Positions 1 to 8,051 of a DNA stretch of 64,000 nt are shown here, in pieces (the first letter of the stretch is position 1; each line of letters opens with the position of its first letter). The notes beneath the pieces are model-generated. The model worked only from the letters and a program-made list of their open reading frames with translations, was not told where the DNA came from and ran no database searches. This DNA is from Brumimicrobium sp041655765 (GTDB taxonomy: Bacteria > Bacteroidota > Bacteroidia > Flavobacteriales_D > Crocinitomicaceae), in assembly GCA_041655765.1 (NCBI GenBank), contig JBBAEU010000001.1, positions 1 through 64,000 on the forward strand, written 5' to 3'. The position numbers were made by a program, and so were the translations under genes.

Positions 1-2070
1 AATCCAAATCCTACTGTAACATTAACAGCATCATCACTAGAAATTTGTGCGGGAGAAAGTGTTACGCTTACTGCATCTGGAGCAAGTTCTTACACTTGGA
101 CAGGAGTAGGGACGAGTGGAAGTGGAAACACACAAACCGTTTCTCCAACAACACAAACAACTTATACTGTAACAGGAACAACAAATGGTTGTGAGAGTAC
201 AGTACAAAACGTTGTTGTAAATGTAAGTTTACAAGAAAATGCAGTAATTGTTTATCCTCAAGCTACAATTTGTATTGGAAGTCCAAATGTTACTCCAACA
301 ATTGCAGGTACGTCAGGAGGGACATTTACAGTTACACCAGCTGGATTAACAGTTGATCCAGCGACAGGAGAAATTGATATGTCAACTTCGACCGAAGGAA
401 CATATAGCATAACTTATAAAACTCCGGGAGTTTGTTTTGCAGAAGAAACCCAAGTGGTAACAATTACTTCTTCTCCAAATGCAGATTTTAGTTATCCAAA
501 CACTTCTATTTGTCAAGAAATTGGGATTGTTTCTCCTATTTTCCCTGCAGGTTCAAGTGGTGGAGTATTTACATCAACAAATGGGTTGGAATTAAATCAA
601 ATTACAGGAAACATTGACTTTTCATTAAGTTCTCCAGGAACATATATTGTTACGAACAACATTGCTGCATCAGGAGCTTGCCCTGCGAGCAGTGCAACTT
701 ACGAAGTAACGGTACTAGAAACACCAATAGTTACAGTTGGAATAGATGCAGGAAGTACGCTCTGTCCAGGTTCAGAACTAACTTTAACGGCTGATGGTGC
801 AGGAACAAATGGAACTTATAGTTGGTCAGGGCCGAATGGTTTTACTTCTACTGATCAAAATCCAGTCATCGACCCAGCAGGTGTTAATGCATCTGGTGAT
901 TATACAGTGGAAATTACAACAGAGGAAGGTTGTGTTAATGATGACGTAGTTTCCGTTTTAATTGAAGACACAACTCCTCCAGATTTTGTAAATGGATGTC
1001 TTGATGATTTAATTTTGTATTTAGATGCATTATGTGAAGTAGAATTACCCGACTTCACAATAAGTACTGAATTGGAAATTTCTGATAATTGTGGAAATGG
1101 ATCATCAAGTAATTTGATTATTACCCAAAGCCCTGTTGCTGGAACAATTCTTGGAATTGGAACACATACTGTAACAATTACAGCTGAAGATAACTCAGGA
1201 AACACTGCCGATTGTTCGTTTATTGTAACCGTAGAAGATTCAATAGCACCAACTTTTACTTCGGGGTGTTTGAGCGACACAACGATTGTGGCTACTTCTG
1301 CAAATTGTAATATTGATGTTCCAGATTTTATCACTGGTAATAGCGCAATCAGCGTAATAGACAACTGTGGAAATTTAACAGATGGATCAATTACATTGAC
1401 TCAGAATCCTGTGGTTGGAACAGTATTAGATGTTGGAGCTTATACAATTTGGCTTTATGCAACCGACAATTATGGAAATGTTGATTCATGCTCGTTTGAG
1501 TTGACTGTAGAAGGAGAACTTCCTACTTTACCAGAGTTGAATTCATATAATTTAAAAGTTTGTGCTGGCTCTGATGTTGCATTAAGTGTTGCGAATGCCG
1601 ATAACGATTTGACTTATACTTGGATTTTTGATGGAGCAGAAGTGGGAACAGGAGTCAATTATGGAATTTCTAAAGCAACAACTTCAGATGCAGGAATTTA
1701 TACCCTAATTGCCCAGAACGCTTCTGGTTGTCAGGCTTCAGTAGAAACAGTGGTATCGGTTGGTATCTGTGATTTAGACATTTCTGAAAGTTTTTCTCCA
1801 AACGGAGATGGTTTGAATGATCATTTTGTGATTGAAGGCATTGCTGCATATCCGAATACGAAAGTTTGGATTTATAACCGATGGGGATTAGAGGTTTACC
1901 ATAATGAGGATTATCAAAACGATTGGGCTGGAACCTCGGAAAGTAAACTGAATATTGGAGGGAACGAACTGCCTGAAGGAACATATTATTATATTATCCA
2001 ATTAGGTGGAGAGGAAGGACAAGAAGGTGCTGGAGATATCTTAAAAGGATTTTTATATCTGAAGAGATAA
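1..2070 (+). CDS. Large T9SS-exported adhesin, gliding-motility-associated C-terminal domain (5' truncated)
   Basis: The reading frame is open from base 1, so the gene starts before the window; 689 residues are visible. They hold Ig/PKD-like beta-sandwich repeats rich in Thr, Gly and Ser with paired Cys. Two HYR-type repeats follow, each opening with an Asp-x-x-x-Pro-x-Phe pattern and ending in a GxxTVTITAxDNSGNxxxC-like motif (about 960-1510 nt). The end is a gliding-motility-associated (CHU/T9SS type B) domain: FSPNGDGLNDHF, then YNRWGLEVY, then GTYYYII and GFLYLKR. Known of the family: this tail directs export through the type IX secretion system to the cell surface. A role in adhesion or gliding is inferred. 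No terminator is obvious after the stop. Confidence 0.9.
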   Translation, partial: NPNPTVTLTASSLEICAGESVTLTASGASSYTWTGVGTSGSGNTQTVSPTTQTTYTVTGTTNGCESTVQNVVVNVSLQENAVIVYPQATICIGSPNVTPTIAGTSGGTFTVTPAGLTVDPATGEIDMSTSTEGTYSITYKTPGVCFAEETQVVTITSSPNADFSYPNTSICQEIGIVSPIFPAGSSGGVFTSTNGLELNQITGNIDFSLSSPGTYIVTNNIAASGACPASSATYEVTVLETPIVTVGIDAGSTLCPGSELTLTADGAGTNGTYSWSGPNGFTSTDQNPVIDPAGVNASGDYTVEITTEEGCVNDDVVSVLIEDTTPPDFVNGCLDDLILYLDALCEVELPDFTISTELEISDNCGNGSSSNLIITQSPVAGTILGIGTHTVTITAEDNSGNTADCSFIVTVEDSIAPTFTSGCLSDTTIVATSANCNIDVPDFITGNSAISVIDNCGNLTDGSITLTQNPVVGTVLDVGAYTIWLYATDNYGNVDSCSFELTVEGELPTLPELNSYNLKVCAGSDVALSVANADNDLTYTWIFDGAEVGTGVNYGISKATTSDAGIYTLIAQNASGCQASVETVVSVGICDLDISESFSPNGDGLNDHFVIEGIAAYPNTKVWIYNRWGLEVYHNEDYQNDWAGTSESKLNIGGNELPEGTYYYIIQLGGEEGQEGAGDILKGFLYLKR

Positions 2071-2185
2071 ACTTTGCAGAAAACGCTTCCTTTGTTTGGA
2101 AAAACAATGAATGAAATCCGTTCTGAATAAGTGCTAAAAAGAAATATACGCATTTATACGTATTTCATAAAGTATGATAATGAAC

Positions 2186-2193
2186 TAATTTTG
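2186..2193 (+). promoter_or_regulatory. Probable -7 element for the downstream lipoprotein
   Basis: TAATTTTG matches the Bacteroidetes -7 consensus TAnnTTTG and lies 28 bases before the ATG of the lipoprotein gene. I see no clear -33 TTTG at the right distance, so this is a weak call. Confidence 0.35.
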
Positions 2194-2221
2194 TCTTAAA
2201 CAAAATGAAAAATTATATTTT

Positions 2222-3013
2222 ATGAAAAAAACAATTTTAATTTCAGGAGCATTGATTTTTACTTTAACTGTTGGACTTACTTCTTGTAAGAAAGAAGGTT
2301 GTACAGATCCAACGGCGATAAATTATGATATTGCTGCTCAAAAAGACGATGGTTCATGCGAATTTTCTAATGTGCCAGAACCTTCAACCTATATTCCTTC
2401 ATTTAACGGAGAATTTGGAGCATTGATTGCTTTAAAAACAGTGACGACAATTGAAACACCAATTGGAAATCAAGAGCAAAACATAGGAACTGCCGTAGCT
2501 GTTTTCTCAGAAAATGGAGGAACTTCTTTTGTTGGCGCAGGAACGGTTTCTTTAGATGATAATGAACTTAATCCTCAAGACAACAATTCTTATGTCTTTA
2601 CGCCGTCTGCTTCAAGTTACACAGGAATCAATTTTCCTGCAAACTTAACTTGGAAAGGAACTGGCGGTGTTTGGCCAACTTTTGAAGTAACAACAAATCA
2701 AGGTTTTTCGACGGTTGGAGAAATAACTTCAAACGACCCAGCTGGCTCATCCAGTTATACGCTTACTTCTTCGGGAGTTGTTGGAGCAGACTCAACACTT
2801 TTTGCAGTTTATGGAGCAAATGGACATGTATTAAAAACGGTTGGAGGAAATGTTTTTTCACACACTTTCACTGCTGGAGAAATGTCTTCAATCGGAACTG
2901 GATTTGGGTTTGTTCAAGTGGTTGGACTTCGTTATGACATCAAAAACGACTCAGGCAAAACATATTATCTAATTAATGAAACAGCAAGAACAAAACAAGT
3001 AAATATAGATTGA
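2222..3013 (+). CDS. Hypothetical lipoprotein with Cys-bounded GCTDPTAINYD motif
   Basis: The 263-residue product has a lipoprotein signal peptide ending in LTSC, with Cys22 as the predicted lipidated residue. Right after it comes a short Cys-bounded segment, GCTDPTAINYD to DDGSC. I know this segment as a repeated motif in exported proteins of marine Bacteroidetes; its function is not established. The rest is a beta-rich Ser/Thr/Gly domain without a family I recognise. The gene stands alone between the adhesin and a bidirectional terminator. The cell-envelope location is well supported; the function is unknown. Confidence 0.8.
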   Translation: MKKTILISGALIFTLTVGLTSCKKEGCTDPTAINYDIAAQKDDGSCEFSNVPEPSTYIPSFNGEFGALIALKTVTTIETPIGNQEQNIGTAVAVFSENGGTSFVGAGTVSLDDNELNPQDNNSYVFTPSASSYTGINFPANLTWKGTGGVWPTFEVTTNQGFSTVGEITSNDPAGSSSYTLTSSGVVGADSTLFAVYGANGHVLKTVGGNVFSHTFTAGEMSSIGTGFGFVQVVGLRYDIKNDSGKTYYLINETARTKQVNID

Positions 3014-3075
3014 TATTGTAGTTTTTTAAGTGTTTTTATGATTGATGAATAGTGCGAATTAAATCTACTGCTAAC

Positions 3076-3106
3076 AAAAAGGCGTTCGTTTTCGAATGCC
3101 TTTTTT
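3076..3106 (+). terminator. Bidirectional intrinsic terminator
   Basis: GGCGTTCG, loop TTTT, then CGAATGCC form an 8 bp stem with one G-T wobble. An A run lies on the left and a T run on the right, so it can end transcription both from the lipoprotein gene (plus) and from topB (minus). Confidence 0.85.
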
Positions 3107-3153
3107 ATTCATTATGGTGTATAGCTCTAAAATAGCGATACACAAAATTTTTA

Positions 3154-5268
3154 TCATTCCTCCAAAGAAATATTAAAATCAGAAGTTAAAACCAATCGAC
3201 CATCTTTTTTGTTTTCGCTTCCTGGAATAATAAAACCTTTGATTTTGGTCGTTTTTTGCTTTAAAATGATGTCTGAAAGTTGTTTGTCAGTTAACTTCTT
3301 ACCCAAAAACTCAAATGGTAAAACAAAATTGCATCCGTCTTTGTAATGTGAACAACCATAAGCTTTTTTACCTTTTAAAAGACCGTTTTTCTTGCATTTC
3401 GGGCAGTCCAGTTCGGACAATTTTATTTTTTTGACCTTACTTTTTTTCGTTGTTGTTTTTACAGAAGAATCTTCGTTTTCAGGAGCAATACGAATGGCCT
3501 TTTTCTTCGTGTTGAACAGTACCTCGTTGGTTAATTCAACAACCATTTCGATTAGCTCTTTCTTAAATAATTCAGGTTCATATTCTCCTTTTTCAATTAG
3601 GTGAAGTTTTTTTTCCCAAGTACCAGTCAATTCAGGTGATTTAAGAATGTCGTTATCTATAATTTTAATCAAATCGATTCCCGTTTCTGTAGCATAAATA
3701 GACTTTCTTCTTTTAGTAATGTATCTGCGTCGAAAAAGTGTTTCAATAATATTTGCTCTGGTTGATGGTCGCCCAATACCATTATCTTTCATTAATTCTC
3801 GCATCTCTTCGTCATCCACTTGCTTTCCAGCTGTTTCCATCGCTCTAAGTAACGTTGCTTCCGTATAAGGTTTTGGCGGGGTGGTTTGTTTTTCATCTAT
3901 CCGGGCATCATGTGGACCTTTTTCTCCTTGCTGGAAAACAGGCATTATGCTTTCGTCTTCTTTCTCATCACTTGGGTTTTCATCTTTTGTATAGATAACG
4001 CGCCAACCTGGCTCTAGAATCTGCTTTCCAGATGCTTTAAATTCTAACTTTAATACTTCTCCCAAAACGGTGGTTCTGCTTACAATACAATCAGGATAAA
4101 ATACCGAAATAAATCGTTTTGTAATCATGTTGTAAACCTTTTGTTCGTCAGGAGTCACACCACTTACTCGTTCTCCAGTAGGAATAATTGCATGATGGTC
4201 AGTTACTTTTTTATCGTCGAATACTTGACTACTTTTTCTGATTTTTTTACCTAAAAGAGGCTGAGTAAGCTCCTTAAAGTATTCTAATCGCTCTAAAATT
4301 CCAGAAATTTTTGGATAAATATCGTTTGGAAGATATGTTGTATCTACACGTGGATAGGTAACCAACTTCTTTTCATATAATTTTTGAACAATTTTCAAGG
4401 TTTGATCAGCTGAGTAACTCAGTTTTTTGTTTGCTTCAACTTGCAAAGCAGTTAAATCAAAAAGTTTGGGTGGTTTTTCCTTACCTTCTTTTTGTTCAAA
4501 TGAGGTTATCTCAAACGGTTCATCTTTGATTTTTTCTAAAGCATATTCTGCCTTTTCTTTCTTCTTTATTTTGCCAAGAACACTATTAAATTCAGTATCT
4601 CGATAAATAGTTCTCAATTCCCAATAATCTTCAGGTATAAAATTATCAATCTCTAATTGTCGCTCCACAATCATTGCAAGTGTGGGAGTTTGGACCCTTC
4701 CAATTGAAAGGACTTGGCGGTTAAATCCGAATTTTTTTGTAAAAAGTCGGGTTGCATTAATTCCCAAAAGCCAATCGCCAATGGCACGAGAGCTTCCAGC
4801 AGCGTATAAATTATTATATTTTGAGCCTTCTTTTAAGTTGGCAAATCCTTCTTTTATTGCCTCTTCAGTTAATGAACTAATCCAAAGTCGTTTTATTGGG
4901 GCTTTAACTTGCGCTTTCAGAAAAACCCAGCGTTGAATCACTTCACCTTCTTGTCCAGCATCTCCACAATTGATAACTTCTGTGGCATTATTCAGTAATT
5001 TTTTTGCAATATGAAATTGTCTTTTAATTCCATCGTCTTCTATTAGTTTTATTCCAAAACGAGAAGGAATCATCGGCAATTGTCTTAAATCCCAATATTT
5101 CCATTCGGAGAGATAATCATGAGGTTCTTTTAGAGTACACAAATGTCCGAAGGTCCACGTAACTTGATATCCATTGCCTTCATAATAGCCATCGTGCCTT
5201 TGGTTAGCACCAATGACTTTTGCAATGTCCTTTGCAACACTTGGTTTTTCGGCAATACAAACCTTCAT
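3154..5268 (-). CDS. topB: DNA topoisomerase III (type IA)
   Basis: A 704-residue type IA topoisomerase that relaxes and decatenates DNA through a 5'-phosphotyrosine link. The N-terminal TOPRIM domain carries the catalytic Glu (AEKPSVA, Glu7) and DAGQEGE (103-109). The family's usual DxD is D-A-G here. The active-site Tyr is Tyr305 in LVTYPRVD. SIGRVQTPTLAM and GIGRPSTRA are further signature stretches. The C-terminal tail has a Cys-rich zinc-ribbon-like segment (CPKC, then paired Cys around GCSHYKDGC). Its ATG directly abuts the folA stop codon, so the two genes are probably translated in series. It is the last gene of the thyA-folA-topB operon. Confidence 0.95.
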   Translation of the reverse strand: MKVCIAEKPSVAKDIAKVIGANQRHDGYYEGNGYQVTWTFGHLCTLKEPHDYLSEWKYWDLRQLPMIPSRFGIKLIEDDGIKRQFHIAKKLLNNATEVINCGDAGQEGEVIQRWVFLKAQVKAPIKRLWISSLTEEAIKEGFANLKEGSKYNNLYAAGSSRAIGDWLLGINATRLFTKKFGFNRQVLSIGRVQTPTLAMIVERQLEIDNFIPEDYWELRTIYRDTEFNSVLGKIKKKEKAEYALEKIKDEPFEITSFEQKEGKEKPPKLFDLTALQVEANKKLSYSADQTLKIVQKLYEKKLVTYPRVDTTYLPNDIYPKISGILERLEYFKELTQPLLGKKIRKSSQVFDDKKVTDHHAIIPTGERVSGVTPDEQKVYNMITKRFISVFYPDCIVSRTTVLGEVLKLEFKASGKQILEPGWRVIYTKDENPSDEKEDESIMPVFQQGEKGPHDARIDEKQTTPPKPYTEATLLRAMETAGKQVDDEEMRELMKDNGIGRPSTRANIIETLFRRRYITKRRKSIYATETGIDLIKIIDNDILKSPELTGTWEKKLHLIEKGEYEPELFKKELIEMVVELTNEVLFNTKKKAIRIAPENEDSSVKTTTKKSKVKKIKLSELDCPKCKKNGLLKGKKAYGCSHYKDGCNFVLPFEFLGKKLTDKQLSDIILKQKTTKIKGFIIPGSENKKDGRLVLTSDFNISLEE

Positions 5269-5772
5269 TTAACGACTATATTTAACAATCTTAATAGAAT
5301 AGGGGTTATTTTCATCTTTTGGATGAAATAGAATTTCTTCTTGATCCCAATGATCCCAATTTACATAAGGGAAGAAAGTATCTGCATCAGGAAAACGTTT
5401 ATCAACATGCGTAATATACATTTCATCTATTAAGTCATAATCCATTGCTAATTGGTAAATTTGTGCGCCACCGATAATGAAGCATTTCTCGTCTTTTTCG
5501 GTAACAAACTTTGAAGCATCCCTTAAGTCAGTAATGAGTTCAGCTCCTTCAATTTTATAGTCAGGATTACGTGTGACAACAATGTTTTTTCTGCCTGGAA
5601 GTGGCCTAAATTTTTTCGGAATAGATTCCCAACTTTTTCTACCCATGATAACTGAATGTCCCATGGTTGTTTCTTTAAAAAAACTCATATCTCTGGGTAA
5701 ATGCCAAAGTAATTTTCCTCTTCGCCCGATTTCTCTCTGACGTCCCATTGCTACGATTGCTATACACTTCAT
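5269..5772 (-). CDS. folA: Dihydrofolate reductase
   Basis: A 167-residue enzyme of usual family length that reduces 7,8-dihydrofolate to tetrahydrofolate with NADPH in the cytoplasm. Visible motifs are LLWHLPRDM with the substrate-binding acid Asp28, the NADPH-binding GRKSWESIP (44-52), LPGRKNIVVTR, and a later GGAQIY nucleotide-site motif. It lies 47 bases after thyA, whose reaction turns methylene-tetrahydrofolate into dihydrofolate, so the pair closes one folate cycle. The stop TAA is followed with no gap by the topB ATG. Confidence 0.97.
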   Translation of the reverse strand: MKCIAIVAMGRQREIGRRGKLLWHLPRDMSFFKETTMGHSVIMGRKSWESIPKKFRPLPGRKNIVVTRNPDYKIEGAELITDLRDASKFVTEKDEKCFIIGGAQIYQLAMDYDLIDEMYITHVDKRFPDADTFFPYVNWDHWDQEEILFHPKDENNPYSIKIVKYSR

Positions 5773-5819
5773 TCTTTTACCATTAATTAATTCATTAATA
5801 AACTTGTAAAGAAATTCAA

Positions 5820-6614
5820 TTAAACTGCCACTTTCGCTTTTATGTGCGGATGTGGGTCGTAATTAAGCAATTCGAAATCCTCATATTTAAAGTCGAAAAT
5901 ATTTTTCACCTCTGCATTAATCTTCATGGTTGGCAATGCCCTTAGTTCTCTTGTCAACTGAAGTTTTGCTTGTTCAAAATGGTTTGAATAAAGGTGTGCA
6001 TCTCCAAAAGTATGAATAAATTCTCCGACTTCTAAATCACAAACTTGAGCCAACATCATAGTAAATAAAGCATAGCTTGCTATATTAAAAGGAACACCCA
6101 AGAAAACATCGGCTGAACGTTGGTAAAGTTGACAACTTAATTTCCCGTTTGCAACATAAAATTGGAATAAACAATGACAAGGAGGGAGAGCCATCTTTTC
6201 AATGTCGGCTACATTCCAAGCGCTAACAATATGTCTTCTTGAGTTTGGGTTGTTTTTTAAATTATCAACCAACTTTGTGATTTGGTCAATTGTTCCTCCA
6301 TTACCGTCTGGCCACGAACGCCATTGGTGACCATAAACGGGACCTAAATCTCCGTTTTCGTCTGCCCATTCGTCCCAAATAGACACGTTGTTATCCTTTA
6401 AGTATTTAATATTTGTATCACCACTGATAAACCATAGAAGTTCGTGAATAATTGAGCGCAGATGTAATTTTTTTGTTGTAATCACAGGAAATCCTTTGCT
6501 TAAATCGTATCTATTTTGATATCCAAAAACAGATCTTGTTCCCGTTCCTGTTCTGTCTCCTTTATCTACTCCATTTTCGAGTATGTGTTCTAAAAGTTGA
6601 TGATATTGCTTCAT
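5820..6614 (-). CDS. thyA: Thymidylate synthase
   Basis: Converts dUMP and methylene-tetrahydrofolate to dTMP and dihydrofolate. I chose the ATG at 6614, giving 264 residues beginning MKQYHQLLEHIL. This is the length of E. coli ThyA and places the catalytic Cys at residue 146 in PPCHCLFQFYV, as in E. coli. The frame is open 26 codons further upstream, but that part is not conserved in character. Other family marks are DRTGTGT near the start, RRHIVSAWN, and LYQRSADVFLGVPFNIASY. It is the first gene of thyA-folA-topB. Confidence 0.97.
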   Translation of the reverse strand: MKQYHQLLEHILENGVDKGDRTGTGTRSVFGYQNRYDLSKGFPVITTKKLHLRSIIHELLWFISGDTNIKYLKDNNVSIWDEWADENGDLGPVYGHQWRSWPDGNGGTIDQITKLVDNLKNNPNSRRHIVSAWNVADIEKMALPPCHCLFQFYVANGKLSCQLYQRSADVFLGVPFNIASYALFTMMLAQVCDLEVGEFIHTFGDAHLYSNHFEQAKLQLTRELRALPTMKINAEVKNIFDFKYEDFELLNYDPHPHIKAKVAV

Positions 6615-6711
6615 GATAATTTGTTGTTGAAATTGTAAAGTTATAGCTTTTTTAAATACAAAAAATATTGCTGAATTATTATCTTTCAACAATCAATGTT
6701 AACTATTTGTT

Positions 6712-6745
6712 TTTGATGATAAACCAAATTTATTTTTAATTTTGT
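6712..6745 (+). promoter_or_regulatory. Bacteroidetes-type promoter for the 6784 lipoprotein
   Basis: TTTG at 6712-6715, a 22-base spacer and TAATTTTG at 6738-6745 fit the -33/-7 consensus. The ATG of the next gene is 38 bases downstream. Confidence 0.55.
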
Positions 6746-6783
6746 GTAATAAAAAGACAAATTTTTACTCTATATAAACACAA

Positions 6784-7161
6784 ATGAAACAACTGTTTTT
6801 GTATCTATTACTTGCTTTTATTTTTGTTTCTTGTGGAAGCAACAAGGTTTTTCCAAATCGATATATCGGCAATTTTCACGGTGTGCAAGATGCTTTTGTG
6901 GTTCAGATAGATGGTGAAAATGTAAACGTTCCAGCACAAAGTTTTGATGTAACACTGAATGATAATCATCTTTGGTTGAAATCGGATAAACAAACCATTG
7001 AAGGCAAGGTTATCCTGAGAGGAGAAACAAAAATGTATTATAGCTTGGATGTTGAGTTTGAAAATAACATAAAGGAAGAGTGGCAATTGTGGAAGAAAGG
7101 AAAAAGATTAATCCGAAAAGGAATCCATCCAAAACCCGAAGTTATTTTTATTAAAGATTAG
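6784..7161 (+). CDS. Small hypothetical lipoprotein
   Basis: The 125-residue product starts with a hydrophobic signal peptide ending in the lipobox VSCGS, so it is predicted to be lipidated and envelope-bound. The remaining ~105 residues alternate charged and hydrophobic residues as in a small beta-sheet domain and end in a basic Lys/Arg-rich stretch. I recognise no family. It is divergent from thyA and has its own promoter. Confidence 0.75.
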   Translation: MKQLFLYLLLAFIFVSCGSNKVFPNRYIGNFHGVQDAFVVQIDGENVNVPAQSFDVTLNDNHLWLKSDKQTIEGKVILRGETKMYYSLDVEFENNIKEEWQLWKKGKRLIRKGIHPKPEVIFIKD

Positions 7162-7256
7162 TTGGGGATAAAATTCTGCAAACATTTTAAAAATCATTCC
7201 CTTTTATTCAATAAGAATTACTACTTTTACGGTATTAATTGATAAATAATAAAAAA

Positions 7257-7370
7257 ATGTCTGACAAATCTGGAAATAGAGTTTATTTTGAAAATTCAAC
7301 AGTGGCATTAGGAACAATTTATACTGTTATCTTGCTTGCAGTAATTGCAACATTGCTGATTTTTGGATAA
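7257..7370 (+). CDS. 37-residue single-pass membrane peptide
   Basis: ATG at 7257 opens a 37-codon frame ending in TAA. The product begins MSDKSGNRVYFENSTVALG, followed by one hydrophobic helix (TIYTVILLAVIATLLIF) that ends at the C-terminal Gly. The layout, polar N-terminus then a single membrane span, is that of a real small membrane protein. It lies in the leader of the DUF4290-murA unit, 51 bases before that gene. No family is known to me; homologues at the same place would prove it. Confidence 0.5.
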   Translation: MSDKSGNRVYFENSTVALGTIYTVILLAVIATLLIFG

Positions 7371-7421
7371 TTGTTCGCACAAAATTTTCATTAAAAAATT
7401 AAAAAATTGGAAGATTATAAA

Positions 7422-8045
7422 ATGGATGCTCTTTCTTATAATACAGAACGAGCTAAATTACATATTGCTGAATATGGAAGAAATGTTCAGAATATGATTA
7501 ATTACGCAAAACAGTTAGAATCGAAAGAAGAACGAAATGCAGCGGCTGCTTCAATCATTGATGTGATGGGGCAACTGAACCCTCAGCTTAGAGACGTGGA
7601 AGATTATAACCATAAGCTATGGACGCATTTGTTTATTATGAGTAATTTCGAGATAGATGTCGATTCTCCTTATGAAATCCCGAAAAAAGAATCTTTAAAT
7701 CAGCGACCAAAACCTATACCTTATCCGAAAAACTCTTCGAAATATGGTCACTTTGGCTATTATACAGAACAAATGATAAAAGAGGTTGCTAAAATTGAAG
7801 ACGAAGAGGAACGAAATGTAATGGCTGAAAGATTGGCTAATTTATTAAAACAAGATTACCTTATTTTTCATACTGAAAATGTTGAAAATTCAGTGATTAA
7901 AGCTCATCTGGAAGAACTTTCTGACGGAAAATTAAAATTAGATGATTCCGTTGAATTAAAATCAACAAATTCAATTTTAAAACAAGCGGGTGTGACAGTA
8001 TCAAAACCTACATCAAAGAGAACAAAAAGAAAGAGAAAAAAATAA
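7422..8045 (+). CDS. DUF4290 domain protein
   Basis: A Bacteroidetes-specific family of unknown function, recognised from the start MDALSYNTERAKLHIAEYGRNVQ and from GHFGYYTEQMI in the middle. It is mostly helical and charged with a Lys/Arg-rich tail (KRTKRKRKK). I chose the ATG at 7422 because family members start about there; a TTG at 7407 in the same frame would add five residues. It is placed 6 bases before murA, an order I have seen repeatedly in this phylum, which suggests a link with cell-wall synthesis (inference). Confidence 0.85.
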   Translation: MDALSYNTERAKLHIAEYGRNVQNMINYAKQLESKEERNAAAASIIDVMGQLNPQLRDVEDYNHKLWTHLFIMSNFEIDVDSPYEIPKKESLNQRPKPIPYPKNSSKYGHFGYYTEQMIKEVAKIEDEEERNVMAERLANLLKQDYLIFHTENVENSVIKAHLEELSDGKLKLDDSVELKSTNSILKQAGVTVSKPTSKRTKRKRKK

Positions 8046-8051
8046 TCTAAC

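Noticed and set aside
900..1364. 154-codon minus-strand frame inside the adhesin gene
   Set aside because: Antisense shadow of a strongly supported T9SS adhesin; no signal, fold or family.
2150..2172. Partly symmetrical ATACGCATTTATACGTAT before the 2222 lipoprotein
   Set aside because: Imperfect and short; could be chance in AT-rich DNA, and there is no second copy in the window.
6615..6692. 26-codon upstream extension of thyA
   Set aside because: The ATG at 6614 gives the exact family length and Cys146 numbering; the extension has no conserved character.
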